In this document: positions 8,313-15,094 of the stretch, piece by piece
Layout of the letters: each line of letters starts with the position of its first letter
How positions within the stretch are numbered: position 1 is the first letter of the stretch
Assembly (NCBI RefSeq): GCF_000376245.1
Contig: NZ_AQXM01000040.1
Coordinates: 1 to 32,389 of the forward strand
Reading direction: 5' to 3'
DNA length: 32,389 nt
Source of the DNA: Acaricomes phytoseiuli DSM 14247
GTDB lineage: Bacteria > Actinomycetota > Actinomycetes > Actinomycetales > Micrococcaceae
Notes under the pieces: model-generated
Database searches by the model: none
What the model saw: the letters and a program-made list of their open reading frames with translations, nothing else
Told to the model about the DNA's origin: nothing
Program-made: the position numbers and the translations under genes

Positions 8313-8411
8313 AGGGCGTTCCTCCTGGCAGGTCAGATGAGCTGCTCAGTCTAGCCCGATTTCAGCTCTTAACTCGTGGGTAGCCTTGCGGCTGCTTGGC
8401 ACAGCCGGGTG

Positions 8412-9155
8412 CTATTCGGCTGCGGGTTTGAGGATGTAGCCGGCTCCGCGGACGGTGTGGATCATCGGTGGGTGATTGGCCTCGATCTTCTTGCGAAGGT
8501 AGGAAATGTAGAGCTCCACGATGTTGACCTGGCCGCCGAAGTCGTAATTCCAGACCCGGTCCAGGATCTGCGTCTTGGAGAGCACTCGCTTGGGGTTCTC
8601 CATGAGGTAGCGCAGCAGCTCGAATTCGGTGGCGGTGAGCGTGATCTCCTCATCGGCACGGATCACCTGGCGGGTGTCATGGTTGAGGACCAGATCCCCT
8701 ACCCGGACTTCGGCGGCGTTCTCCGCGGTGACTCCGGAGCGCTGCACGATGCGATGCAGACGGAGCAATACTTCCTCCATGCTGAAGGGCTTGGTGACGT
8801 AATCGTCGCCGCCCGCGGTGAGGCCGGCGACGCGGTCTTGCACAGCATCTTTCGCGGTGAGGAAGAGTGCGGGGATCTCCGGATCGAAGGCGCGGATCTT
8901 GCCGAGCAACTCGACGCCGTCGAAGCCAGGCAGCATGATATCCAGGACCAGCACGTCCGGGCGGTAGTCGCGGGCTAGCTTGACGGCGGAATTGCCGTCA
9001 TGGGCCACCTGGACATCCCAGCCGGCCATCTGCAGGCCCATTGACATCAGCTCTGCGAGGCTCGGTTCGTCGTCAACGACTAGTGCCCGGATCGGCGAGC
9101 CGTCCGGATGATTCAGCTTGGGCAGGTTTTCGGTGAATGAGCGGGTTGTAGCCAT
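8412..9155 (-). CDS. OmpR/PhoB-family response regulator (TrcR/PhoP-like)
   Basis: A 247-residue response regulator. The receiver domain (about 22-135) has the acidic pair D28-D29, phosphoacceptor D72 (VLVLDIMLPGFDG), a Thr switch in ALFLTAKD and K122 (YVTKPF). The winged-helix effector domain (about 150-245) has LTATEFELLRYLMENPKRVL and VELYISYLRKKI, ending in HTVRGAGYIL. It is partner of the kinase just downstream. Family similarity is to mycobacterial PhoP and TrcR; which signal it answers cannot be told. The leader upstream is long (about 350 bases) and AT-rich. Confidence 0.94.
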   Translation of the reverse strand: MATTRSFTENLPKLNHPDGSPIRALVVDDEPSLAELMSMGLQMAGWDVQVAHDGNSAVKLARDYRPDVLVLDIMLPGFDGVELLGKIRAFDPEIPALFLTAKDAVQDRVAGLTAGGDDYVTKPFSMEEVLLRLHRIVQRSGVTAENAAEVRVGDLVLNHDTRQVIRADEEITLTATEFELLRYLMENPKRVLSKTQILDRVWNYDFGGQVNIVELYISYLRKKIEANHPPMIHTVRGAGYILKPAAE

Positions 9156-9502
9156 ACTTAAACTTTCTGATGTTTCTGTATATCCAGCCTTGAGATTCCC
9201 TGAAAAACAGCTGTGGAAGCTGTGAGGTGAAGGTTCGTGGCAATTTTTAGAGTGTGGTTAGAACCTCGTGGAGCAGTTGTTCTCGGGCTGCCCGAGGAGC
9301 GCTCCGCGCGTTCGGCGAAGTGACTGCGTCAGATAAATAGCAGTTCAATTTTGCAGCAATGGTTCGGTCGGTCATTAATTGCTATACCTTTGGCTATATT
9401 CTGATATTCGGGAGTATTTTCGATGATCATGTCCGAAGAGTTTTAAGTAAGCAGTTCTCAAATTATTCAAATGTTATTTGAGAAGCATTTTAGATAATAA
9501 AG
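9156..9502. other. AT-rich intergenic region upstream of the response regulator
   Basis: No convincing gene is seen in these 347 bases. A 39-codon frame at 9359-9478 on the plus strand has no ribosome binding site. The stretch 9320-9500 is clearly richer in A/T than its surroundings and must contain the response regulator promoter. It includes an inverted repeat with 9-base arms, TTCTCAAAT (9455-9463) and ATTTGAGAA (9476-9484), with a 12-base spacer. This could be an operator or a secondary hairpin behind the small peptide gene. Confidence 0.5.
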
Positions 9503-9534
9503 AGCGCTGGTGACTCAGGTGAGTCACCAGCGCT
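9503..9534 (-). terminator. strong terminator hairpin
   Basis: Arms AGCGCTGGTGACTCA and TGAGTCACCAGCGCT are perfect 15-base complements separated by only GG. On the minus strand the stem is followed by a T-rich run (CTTTATTATC). It lies downstream of the small peptide gene and should end its transcript before the two-component operon. Confidence 0.85.
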
Positions 9535-9578
9535 TTCTGTGGCCGCTTGCACCTGCCCTCAAGGGGGCGGTTGCGCCA

Positions 9579-9619
9579 CATGACCGGGGGTGATGGCTGT
9601 CACATCACCCCCGGCCATG
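9579..9619 (-). terminator. long hairpin directly after the small peptide gene
   Basis: CATGACCGGGGGTGATG (9579-9595) pairs along 17 bases, with one G-T pair, with CATCACCCCCGGCCATG (9603-9619) over a 7-base loop. It begins 18 bases after the peptide stop codon. No long T-run follows on the minus strand, so it may protect the 3' end of the mRNA rather than terminate, with the true stop at 9503-9534. Confidence 0.7.
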
Positions 9620-9636
9620 TTTTGATTTTGCGGGGT

Positions 9637-9747
9637 TTAGAGGCCCAGCAAGCGTCCGATGGTGCAGGCGAGGAAGCCGGCAGCTTCACCGATGCCCGTG
9701 CCCAGGTAGCCGACAAGAGTAGCGAGAGCTTCATTGATAGTGTTCAT
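9637..9747 (-). CDS. 36-residue hydrophobic amphipathic peptide, unknown
   Basis: A short gene encodes MNTINEALATLVGYL, then GTGIGEAAGFLACTIGRLLGL. The start is supported by GGAGG seven bases before the ATG, one of the best ribosome binding sites in the window. There is no separate signal peptide. Ile/Leu residues at 4, 8, 11, 15, 19, 26, 30 and 33 fall on one face of a helix, with Gly/Ala elsewhere, two Glu, one Arg and one Cys (C28). Two strong hairpins follow, the pattern of a small, highly expressed gene. I do not recognise a family. Size and amphipathicity recall leaderless bacteriocins, phenol-soluble modulins or small membrane regulators, but no homology is claimed. Neighbours are a two-component system and a receiver-less winged-helix regulator. 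Confidence 0.7.
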   Translation of the reverse strand: MNTINEALATLVGYLGTGIGEAAGFLACTIGRLLGL

Positions 9748-10277
9748 GATTTTTCCTCCAGTGCATTAGTGGAATCAAGGGTTTAGCAGGCCTGCCACAT
9801 CAACATAAACTGATCATTCGGAAAGAGGAAGAGAGTTTTCGGTAAAATTATGTGAAACAATATGTCTCTGGCAACTTCCTGTTAGATAGATAAAATTTCT
9901 CTGATTGCTACCTGCGCGGCGGTAGTGAATTATCTCGACCGATTCAGGCGGCTCGACCCTAGTGGAAAGCGTCTCACCATGTGGACATAACGGACCGTTA
10001 TTGCTTGTGTTACTTGCATCTGCGGATTGTTACGGTGCAAACTGCAGGGGTGAACATTCACTCAAGTGCATGTGCAGTTGCAGTGCTCCGGCCCAGGACG
10101 ATCCCTGGCACGGCTATGTGCTGCTGTCGAATGCAGGCCTAACGCTTCCACCTGAGAGCGTTGGCACTTTAGAGCCAGCAGGTCGCCTCCGGGCATTCTT
10201 CGCACCACAACCGCGGAGCTAAGCATTCCAGCCGTCTCGGCCGAGGCGGGCCCCCGCATTTCTTGAGGTTACTCTCC
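9748..10277. other. 530-base divergent regulatory region
   Basis: The region separates the small peptide gene (leftward) from the winged-helix regulator gene (rightward). I see no convincing gene in it. An 86-codon frame at 9962-10222 starts with GTG, lacks a ribosome binding site and resembles no protein I know. The region contains a perfect 15-base palindrome, ATAACGG-A-CCGTTAT (9987-10001), a good candidate operator. The half nearest the regulator is GC-rich with further short palindromes. The unusual length for this compact window suggests several regulatory inputs. Confidence 0.5.
9845..9874 (-). promoter_or_regulatory. putative promoter of the 36-residue peptide gene
   Basis: On the minus strand TTGCCA (9874-9869) and TAATTT (9850-9845) are 18 bases apart in an AT-rich stretch, giving a leader of roughly 90 bases before the ATG at 9747. 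Based on motif and spacing only. Confidence 0.35.
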
Positions 10278-11102
10278 ATGTCGATCGCACCGGGATACGT
10301 ACACATATCCGTGCGCAATGCGCAGCGGACCCAACGGAGTCCGCAGCATGGCGCTGCCCAGCAAGGCGCATCTCAGCAGAGCAGAAGGACGGATCCTGCT
10401 GAAGTTACCTCCCCTTTCGGTGCCTCGGAAGCATTTTCAGAACAAGCAGCGTCTGCGCCGGCTGCCGTGATGGCTGAATCCGGTCAAGCTCTGCACGCCG
10501 TGCGTCAAGACAACGCGGCTCAGGGTTTCGTGCTCTACCTGGGCCTTGATGAGGAGACCGCAGCGAGCCACGGGACATCGCTCGCCAAGCTTGCTCAGGA
10601 CATCCGGGCGTATGCCCATTCGCTGGTACCGCAAGCGCAGAGCTATGCGGTGGTTGCCGTAGCTCCGGCAGGAACCCCGGGCAGCCCGCTCGATGTGGTC
10701 CGCTCTACTTTCGGCGATCCCACAATCACCCAGCGCCGTCGTCAGGAACCACGGCCGGCCTCGGCACCAGTCAACCGGCCGCCCGGAGTGCTCATCGACC
10801 TGGCCCGCCGCGAAGTCCACCTGGATGGCGAGGCGCTGAACCTCACGTTCAAGGAGTTCGAGCTGCTCAACTATCTGGTGGAGAACGCGGTCCGCACTGT
10901 TGCCAGAGAAGAACTCCTCGAAGGACTATGGCGCAACGCCGATGAGGTGCCCAATGAGCGCACGATTGATGTGCATATCCGGCGACTACGCTCCAAGTTG
11001 GGACGATTGGCGAATACCGTACGCACCGTACGTGGGGAGGGGTACCGCTTCTACGAGCACCCCGAAGTAGTGGTCTGGACCGCACCCGAGTATTCCATCT
11101 AG
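10278..11102 (+). CDS. winged-helix (OmpR-type) regulator lacking a receiver domain
   Basis: A 274-residue protein whose C-terminal third (about 175-265) is a clear OmpR/PhoB-type DNA-binding domain: IDLARREVHLDGEALNLTFKEFELLNYLVENAVRTVAREELLEGLW, then NERTIDVHIRRLRSKLG and VRTVRGEGYRFYE. The N-terminal part is not a receiver. It has a Gln/Ser/Ala-rich stretch (about 15-85) and a small alpha/beta segment (GFVLYLGLDEETAASHGTSLAKLAQDIRAYAHSLVPQAQSYAVVAVAP). Unphosphorylated regulators of this build occur in actinobacteria. ATG 10278 is preferred over TTG 10263 because GAGG lies 9 bases before it. It probably acts on itself or on the divergent peptide gene through the palindrome at 9987-10001 (inference). 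Confidence 0.85.
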   Translation: MSIAPGYVHISVRNAQRTQRSPQHGAAQQGASQQSRRTDPAEVTSPFGASEAFSEQAASAPAAVMAESGQALHAVRQDNAAQGFVLYLGLDEETAASHGTSLAKLAQDIRAYAHSLVPQAQSYAVVAVAPAGTPGSPLDVVRSTFGDPTITQRRRQEPRPASAPVNRPPGVLIDLARREVHLDGEALNLTFKEFELLNYLVENAVRTVAREELLEGLWRNADEVPNERTIDVHIRRLRSKLGRLANTVRTVRGEGYRFYEHPEVVVWTAPEYSI

Positions 11103-11155
11103 GCCATTCCGCCTACCTCCACCTACCACCGCAGTCACGTCGTTAGACTGGCTGA

Positions 11156-11689
11156 ATGCCTGAGCACTCAGCCGGATACCATCGCAAACGGCTAATTCTG
11201 ATGCGTCATGCGAAAGCCGCGTACCCGCCTGGCGTCGCCGACCATGAAAGGCCGCTTGCAGAACGAGGGCATGCCGAAGCTCCGCTGGCCGGGCGCTGGT
11301 TGCGTGAACACGGGGCGGTACCGGATTTCATTCTGTGCTCATCGGCGTTGCGTACCAGGCAGACCTGCGCCTGGGTCTGCCACGAACTCGACCAGTTGGC
11401 ACCGACGCCCAAGCTGGAGGACGATCTTTACGATGCCGGGATGTCCCGGATGCTCGCCCTGATCAATCACGTTCCGGAAGCGGTCACTTCGCTGCTCGTG
11501 ATCACGCATCTGCCGACGGTGCAGGAGCTGACGATGCATCTGGCCTCAAGAGATTCGGATCCACAGGCGTACGCCGATGCTGCCGGTGGGTTCCCGACCA
11601 GTGCCCTGGCGATCTTTGGCTTAGACTCCTCATGGGCAGAGCTCGATGGTCAGGATGCGGTGCTGCAGGATTTCGTGGTGCCGCGCTGA
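11156..11689 (+). CDS. SixA-like histidine phosphatase
   Basis: A 177-residue member of the histidine phosphatase (phosphoglycerate mutase-like) superfamily, SixA branch. It has the phospho-acceptor motif LILMRHAKA (R17, H18), a second Arg in SALRTRQT (about R66) and the second catalytic His in LLVITHLPTV (H118). SixA proteins remove phosphate from phosphohistidine residues, for example on HPt domains or PTS proteins, but the target here is unknown. It lies 53 bases downstream of the winged-helix regulator on the same strand and ends 3 bases from the convergent TetR gene. Function beyond the family is not determinable. Confidence 0.88.
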   Translation: MPEHSAGYHRKRLILMRHAKAAYPPGVADHERPLAERGHAEAPLAGRWLREHGAVPDFILCSSALRTRQTCAWVCHELDQLAPTPKLEDDLYDAGMSRMLALINHVPEAVTSLLVITHLPTVQELTMHLASRDSDPQAYADAAGGFPTSALAIFGLDSSWAELDGQDAVLQDFVVPR

Positions 11690-11692
11690 GCA

Positions 11693-12334
11693 CTACCTGT
11701 TTTCCGGCAGCAGGTACCCGTGCAGGACGATCATGATGGCCGAGATGCCTTCCTCCCGGGTGCGCTCGGGGTGGAACACCTGCTGATCGAGCCCCATGAT
11801 GAGCGCGGAGCTCAACGCCAGGCCCGCAACGGTCTGCATCGGCACATCCGAGCGCACCGGATGCTCTGCGGCGACCCGGGCGAAGCTCTGGCCCGCAAGC
11901 GCGAACAGCCGTTCCCGCAACAGACTCAGAGTCTGCCGCCACTCACTGGGCGTGCGCCACATCTCGGAGACCAGGAGCTGCGTGAACGAAGGGTACTCGG
12001 CGAAGAAATCAAGGGTCTTGCCGATCACATCGCGCAGCGCCGGTAAAGCCGGCAGCTCCGGATCCGGGCGCAGCCTGGACTCCAGGATCTCCACACCGTA
12101 TTCGAGCAGCTGCGCTATCAGCCCCGACTTGCTGCCGAAGTTGTAATAGACGGTGCCTTTGGAGACCCCGGCGGCCGCGGCGATCTCATCAACCGTCACC
12201 TGCCCCGGGCCACGCTCGCCGATCAGCCGCATCGAGGCTTCGAAAACCTTCTGCCGGGTGATGGCCGTCCGTTCCGGCCGCCGGGTCACCAGCTGCCCGA
12301 GCTGGTTCACGGCACTGCTCTGATCAGCGGTCAT
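11693..12334 (-). CDS. TetR-family repressor of the YhgE operon
   Basis: A 213-residue TetR protein. The N-terminal HTH is typical: ITRQKVFEASMRLIGERGPGQVTVDEIAAAAGVSKGTVYYNFGSKSGLIAQLL (about 27-80). The C-terminal ligand domain is all-helical. The ATG at 12334 overlaps the YhgE stop (ATGA), so translation is coupled, and I start there rather than at an in-frame ATG at 12559 that lies inside YhgE. As third gene of the ATPase-YhgE-TetR operon it probably binds the perfect 34-bp palindrome in the operon promoter (15048-15081) and represses its own operon (inference from position). Confidence 0.92.
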   Translation of the reverse strand: MTADQSSAVNQLGQLVTRRPERTAITRQKVFEASMRLIGERGPGQVTVDEIAAAAGVSKGTVYYNFGSKSGLIAQLLEYGVEILESRLRPDPELPALPALRDVIGKTLDFFAEYPSFTQLLVSEMWRTPSEWRQTLSLLRERLFALAGQSFARVAAEHPVRSDVPMQTVAGLALSSALIMGLDQQVFHPERTREEGISAIMIVLHGYLLPENR

Positions 12335-14352
12335 ATCACGATCTCCGGTTGTAGCTTCTTGAGGGTCCAGTACTGGTGCCGGTGTACCGCGAGCACGCTC
12401 AAGAGCAGGCCGATCACGGTATGCACCAGAAGAATCAGGAGGATCTGCGGCAGGGCGGCCAGGGAGGCTCCGTAGATCAGCGCGCGCAGGCCCTCGACCA
12501 CATAGCCCATCGGCAGGATCATATGCACCGGGTGCAGCGGCTCCGGGGTGGTCTGCCACGGGAAGGTTCCGCCGGAGGAGACCAGCTGCAGCACCAGGAG
12601 GATCAGCACCACGAACTTCCCCGGTGTGCCCAGCAGCGCCACGATGCCCTGGATCAAGGCGGTGAAAGCCATCGAAGCGGCCAGGAGCAGGCCGAGGGTG
12701 AGCCAGGGGTGGCTCGGGTTGAGGCCGAGGGCGAAATACACCACCGAATACAGCAGCATCGCCTGCACGATGGAGACCGTCAAGAACGGTAGCCAGCCGC
12801 CGAGCGCCACTTTCCAGGCGGGCGCATTGCCGGCTAGCGCCCGTTGCGTGAGCGGACGCATGGCCTGGACCAGCATGAACGCCCCGATCCAGAGCGCCAG
12901 GACCAGGAAGAACGGTGCCAGCCCGGCCCCGTAGCTGCCGGCGGAGGTCTGCGCCAAGGAATTCACCGCTACGGGGTCACCGATCACCTTGGACGCAGTG
13001 TCCTTGGTCGCCTCATCCGGATTCGGAATCTTTCCCGCACCCAGTTGCAGCTGGTCAGCCAATTCCCGTGAGCCATCGGCCAGCCGGGTGCTGCCTTCGG
13101 CCAAGCGGCCGGCGCCTTCATCGAGTTGCTGTGCTCCGGACGCCAATTGCTGAGAGGCGGAGGCTGCTTTCTGCTGGCCATCGGAGAGCTGCTGCGCACC
13201 GCCTGCCAGCTGTTGCGCCCCGGAGGAGGCCTGGGAGATGCCTGCGGTCAGCTGCGGTGCCGAATCCGCCAGCGTCTTGGCACCATCGGCGACAGCCTGG
13301 GAACCATCGGCCAGCCGCTGGATGTCAGCAGCGCCGTCGCGGATCTCTGCCTTGACGGGCTGGAGGTCCTGGGTGATGGTCTGGGTGATTTCGGTGCGCT
13401 GGGCCGGGGTGATGGTGCCGGAATCGACGAGTCGTTGCAAAACCTGGTCCAGTTGGGCGGAAGCTTGCTGATCGGCGTCCTGTAGCTTGCTCACCCAGCC
13501 CTGAACTGTCCTGCTCAGTTTGGCATTGCCCTGCGCCACCTGGGCTGCGCCGTCGGCCAGCCGTGCGGAAGCCCCGGGCAGCTCCGCAGTGCGGAGATCC
13601 AGCTCCTGCAGCCCCGCAGCGAGCCTGCCCGAGCCATCGGCTAGTTGTCCTGCGCCGCTGGCCAGCTGCTGCTGACCGTCGGCTAGCTGCCCGGCACCCT
13701 GCGCGAGCCGAGAACTCCCGTCACGCAGCTGGCCGCTTCCATCCCTGAGCTCGCTGGCACCATCCGCTACTTGCGCTGCACCATCGGCCGCCTTGGCGAT
13801 CTGCTGGTGAATCGTCCCGAATCCGGTGAGCAGCTGATTGGCTGTGGCTTCGCCGACTTCACGGGCCACTGAAGCATGCACCTCGGTGGAGACTTTATCC
13901 ACGATGGGGGAGAGCAGGTAGTTGTTCGCATCGTTCGTGGTGACGTTGAGCAGAGCCTGCCGGGCCGCATCGAAATCAGCCGGGGACGCCAGGTTCGCAG
14001 AGAAATCCCGCGGGATCTTGAGTGCGAACGAGTACTCGCCCCGGGCGACGCCGGCATCGGCCTCAGTTGGGGAGTCGACCTGCACCCAGTCGAAGGTCTG
14101 GGCGTCGATGAGTTTCTGCGTGACCTGGTCCCCGACGGCCAAGGGTTTTCCCTGACTGTCCGCGGCTCCCTGATCTTCGTTGACCACAGCGGCTTTGATC
14201 CCGCCGAGGTTCTGGTAAGGATCCCAGTTGGCATACAGGTACACGGCGCCGTAGAGCAGCGGGACGAGGAGCAGGGCCAGCAGCGACAGCTTGGGCAGCC
14301 GCCCGCTGGTCATGCGTTTGAGCTCGGAGAGCGCTAAGCGGATCGTGGTCAT
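12331..14352 (-). CDS. YhgE/Pip-family membrane protein
   Basis: A 673-residue protein with one membrane helix near the N-terminus (about 20-40, LSLLALLLVPLLYGAVYLYA), a large extracytoplasmic region and about five helices at the C-terminus (from ASAGSYGAGLAPFFLVLALWIGAFM on). This is the YhgE/Pip architecture, related to ABC-2 type permeases and the type VII secretion protein EsaA. The middle (about 195-460) is built from many degenerate repeats of the form LADGS..LADGA.QL, expected to form a long coiled or helical rod. The frame continues upstream, but the start at ATG 14352 overlaps the stop of the preceding gene (ATGA) and fits the family. The substrate is unknown; Pip was first described as a phage infection protein of Lactococcus. 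Confidence 0.93.
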   Translation of the reverse strand: MTTIRLALSELKRMTSGRLPKLSLLALLLVPLLYGAVYLYANWDPYQNLGGIKAAVVNEDQGAADSQGKPLAVGDQVTQKLIDAQTFDWVQVDSPTEADAGVARGEYSFALKIPRDFSANLASPADFDAARQALLNVTTNDANNYLLSPIVDKVSTEVHASVAREVGEATANQLLTGFGTIHQQIAKAADGAAQVADGASELRDGSGQLRDGSSRLAQGAGQLADGQQQLASGAGQLADGSGRLAAGLQELDLRTAELPGASARLADGAAQVAQGNAKLSRTVQGWVSKLQDADQQASAQLDQVLQRLVDSGTITPAQRTEITQTITQDLQPVKAEIRDGAADIQRLADGSQAVADGAKTLADSAPQLTAGISQASSGAQQLAGGAQQLSDGQQKAASASQQLASGAQQLDEGAGRLAEGSTRLADGSRELADQLQLGAGKIPNPDEATKDTASKVIGDPVAVNSLAQTSAGSYGAGLAPFFLVLALWIGAFMLVQAMRPLTQRALAGNAPAWKVALGGWLPFLTVSIVQAMLLYSVVYFALGLNPSHPWLTLGLLLAASMAFTALIQGIVALLGTPGKFVVLILLVLQLVSSGGTFPWQTTPEPLHPVHMILPMGYVVEGLRALIYGASLAALPQILLILLVHTVIGLLLSVLAVHRHQYWTLKKLQPEIVI

Positions 14353-15017
14353 CAGTCCTCCTGGGATTCGGGATGGACGGTTTCGGAGTCTGGGGCGACC
14401 GGATTCACGAGCCGAGCCGATGGCCCTGCCCAGTTCTGCGGGATCTGCGCCACGATGGCGATAACGCACAGCGGCCGGCCGGGATTCGTGGCGAGTGCCT
14501 GCAGATAGTCGAGCCAGATGGCCGGATCGAGGCCGTGCCGGTCCGGGGAGTCGGCGATCATCAAGGTGATTCCCGGGTCCGCCAGGGCGGTGGTGCACAG
14601 CAAAGCCAGCCGGCGCCGCGGAGGCAGTGCGAGTACTTGCTCATCGGCGATGTCGACGAAGGCGTTCACGGTCAGCCAGTCCCGTGTGGACCGGGCACCG
14701 CGATGGCGGCGCGGGATGAGCGCTAGATCCTCGGCTGCCAGCTGGCGGACGCTCAGATGCTGCTCGGGCTCATTGACGTCGGGAGAATCGATGAGGGCGC
14801 TCTTGCGGCGGCGCTTTTTGAGGTCTGTCTGCTGATCCCAGCTGATCATGCCCGCATCGGGTTTCATTCTTGCGCTGAGCGCTAGCGCCAGCGCGGTCCG
14901 CTGAGTCTGATTATCGGCGGTGATGAGCAGAAGGCTCCCGGTGCTGGCCTGCAATGAGGTCGGCGGGACGAGGTCGTGATGGCGTCCCTTAACGCGCAGG
15001 TTTTCAGTGATGAGCAT
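14352..15017 (-). CDS. degenerate ABC-type ATP-binding protein paired with YhgE
   Basis: A 221-residue protein with the outline of an ABC nucleotide-binding domain but broken motifs. Where Walker A (GxxGxGKS/T) is expected it has ITADNQTQRTAL: both Gly positions are gone and Lys is Arg. The signature position reads LPPRRRLALLCTTAL instead of LSGGQ. The Walker B-like strand is GITLMIADSPD, with Ser in place of the catalytic Glu. The last strand before the H-loop (LCVIAIVAQ) has no His. It is first gene of the operon, its stop overlapping the YhgE start (ATGA), and AAGGG stands before its ATG. It probably serves as a non-hydrolysing partner of YhgE, or binds nucleotide in an unusual way (inference). 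Confidence 0.75.
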   Translation of the reverse strand: MLITENLRVKGRHHDLVPPTSLQASTGSLLLITADNQTQRTALALALSARMKPDAGMISWDQQTDLKKRRRKSALIDSPDVNEPEQHLSVRQLAAEDLALIPRRHRGARSTRDWLTVNAFVDIADEQVLALPPRRRLALLCTTALADPGITLMIADSPDRHGLDPAIWLDYLQALATNPGRPLCVIAIVAQIPQNWAGPSARLVNPVAPDSETVHPESQED

Positions 15018-15046
15018 AGCCCGGCCCTTCGATGAGTGTCAGGCCC

Positions 15047-15081
15047 ACTCTACTTGTACTGACTAGTCAGTACAAGTAGAG
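15047..15081 (-). promoter_or_regulatory. YhgE-operon promoter inside a perfect 34-bp palindrome (TetR operator)
   Basis: 15048-15081 is a perfect palindrome centred on TGACT-AGTCA, with arms of 17 bases. On the minus strand TTGTAC (15075-15070) and TAGAGT (15052-15047) form a -35/-10 pair with a 17-base spacer that lies fully inside the palindrome. A repressor bound here would block RNA polymerase. The TetR protein of the operon (11693-12334) is the obvious candidate. The flavoprotein gene ends just 13 bases away on the other side. Confidence 0.82.
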
Positions 15082-15094
15082 GTTTCACCTCGAT

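Noticed and set aside
6822-8354. Several long plus-strand frames over the kinase gene
   Set aside because: They are opposite-strand shadows of a GC-rich gene; the minus strand has all histidine kinase motifs.
9359-9478. 39-codon plus-strand frame in the AT-rich gap
   Set aside because: No ribosome binding site and no similarity; it runs antisense to the peptide/response regulator direction and covers the inverted repeat.
9962-10222. 86-codon plus-strand frame rich in Cys, with a GTG start
   Set aside because: No ribosome binding site, no recognisable protein, and it lies in a region that looks regulatory with several palindromes.
13126-13748. Repetitive DNA in the YhgE gene looking like a tandem repeat or CRISPR-like array
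   Set aside because: The repeats are degenerate codons for LADGS/QL units in frame; no constant spacers or conserved repeat length.
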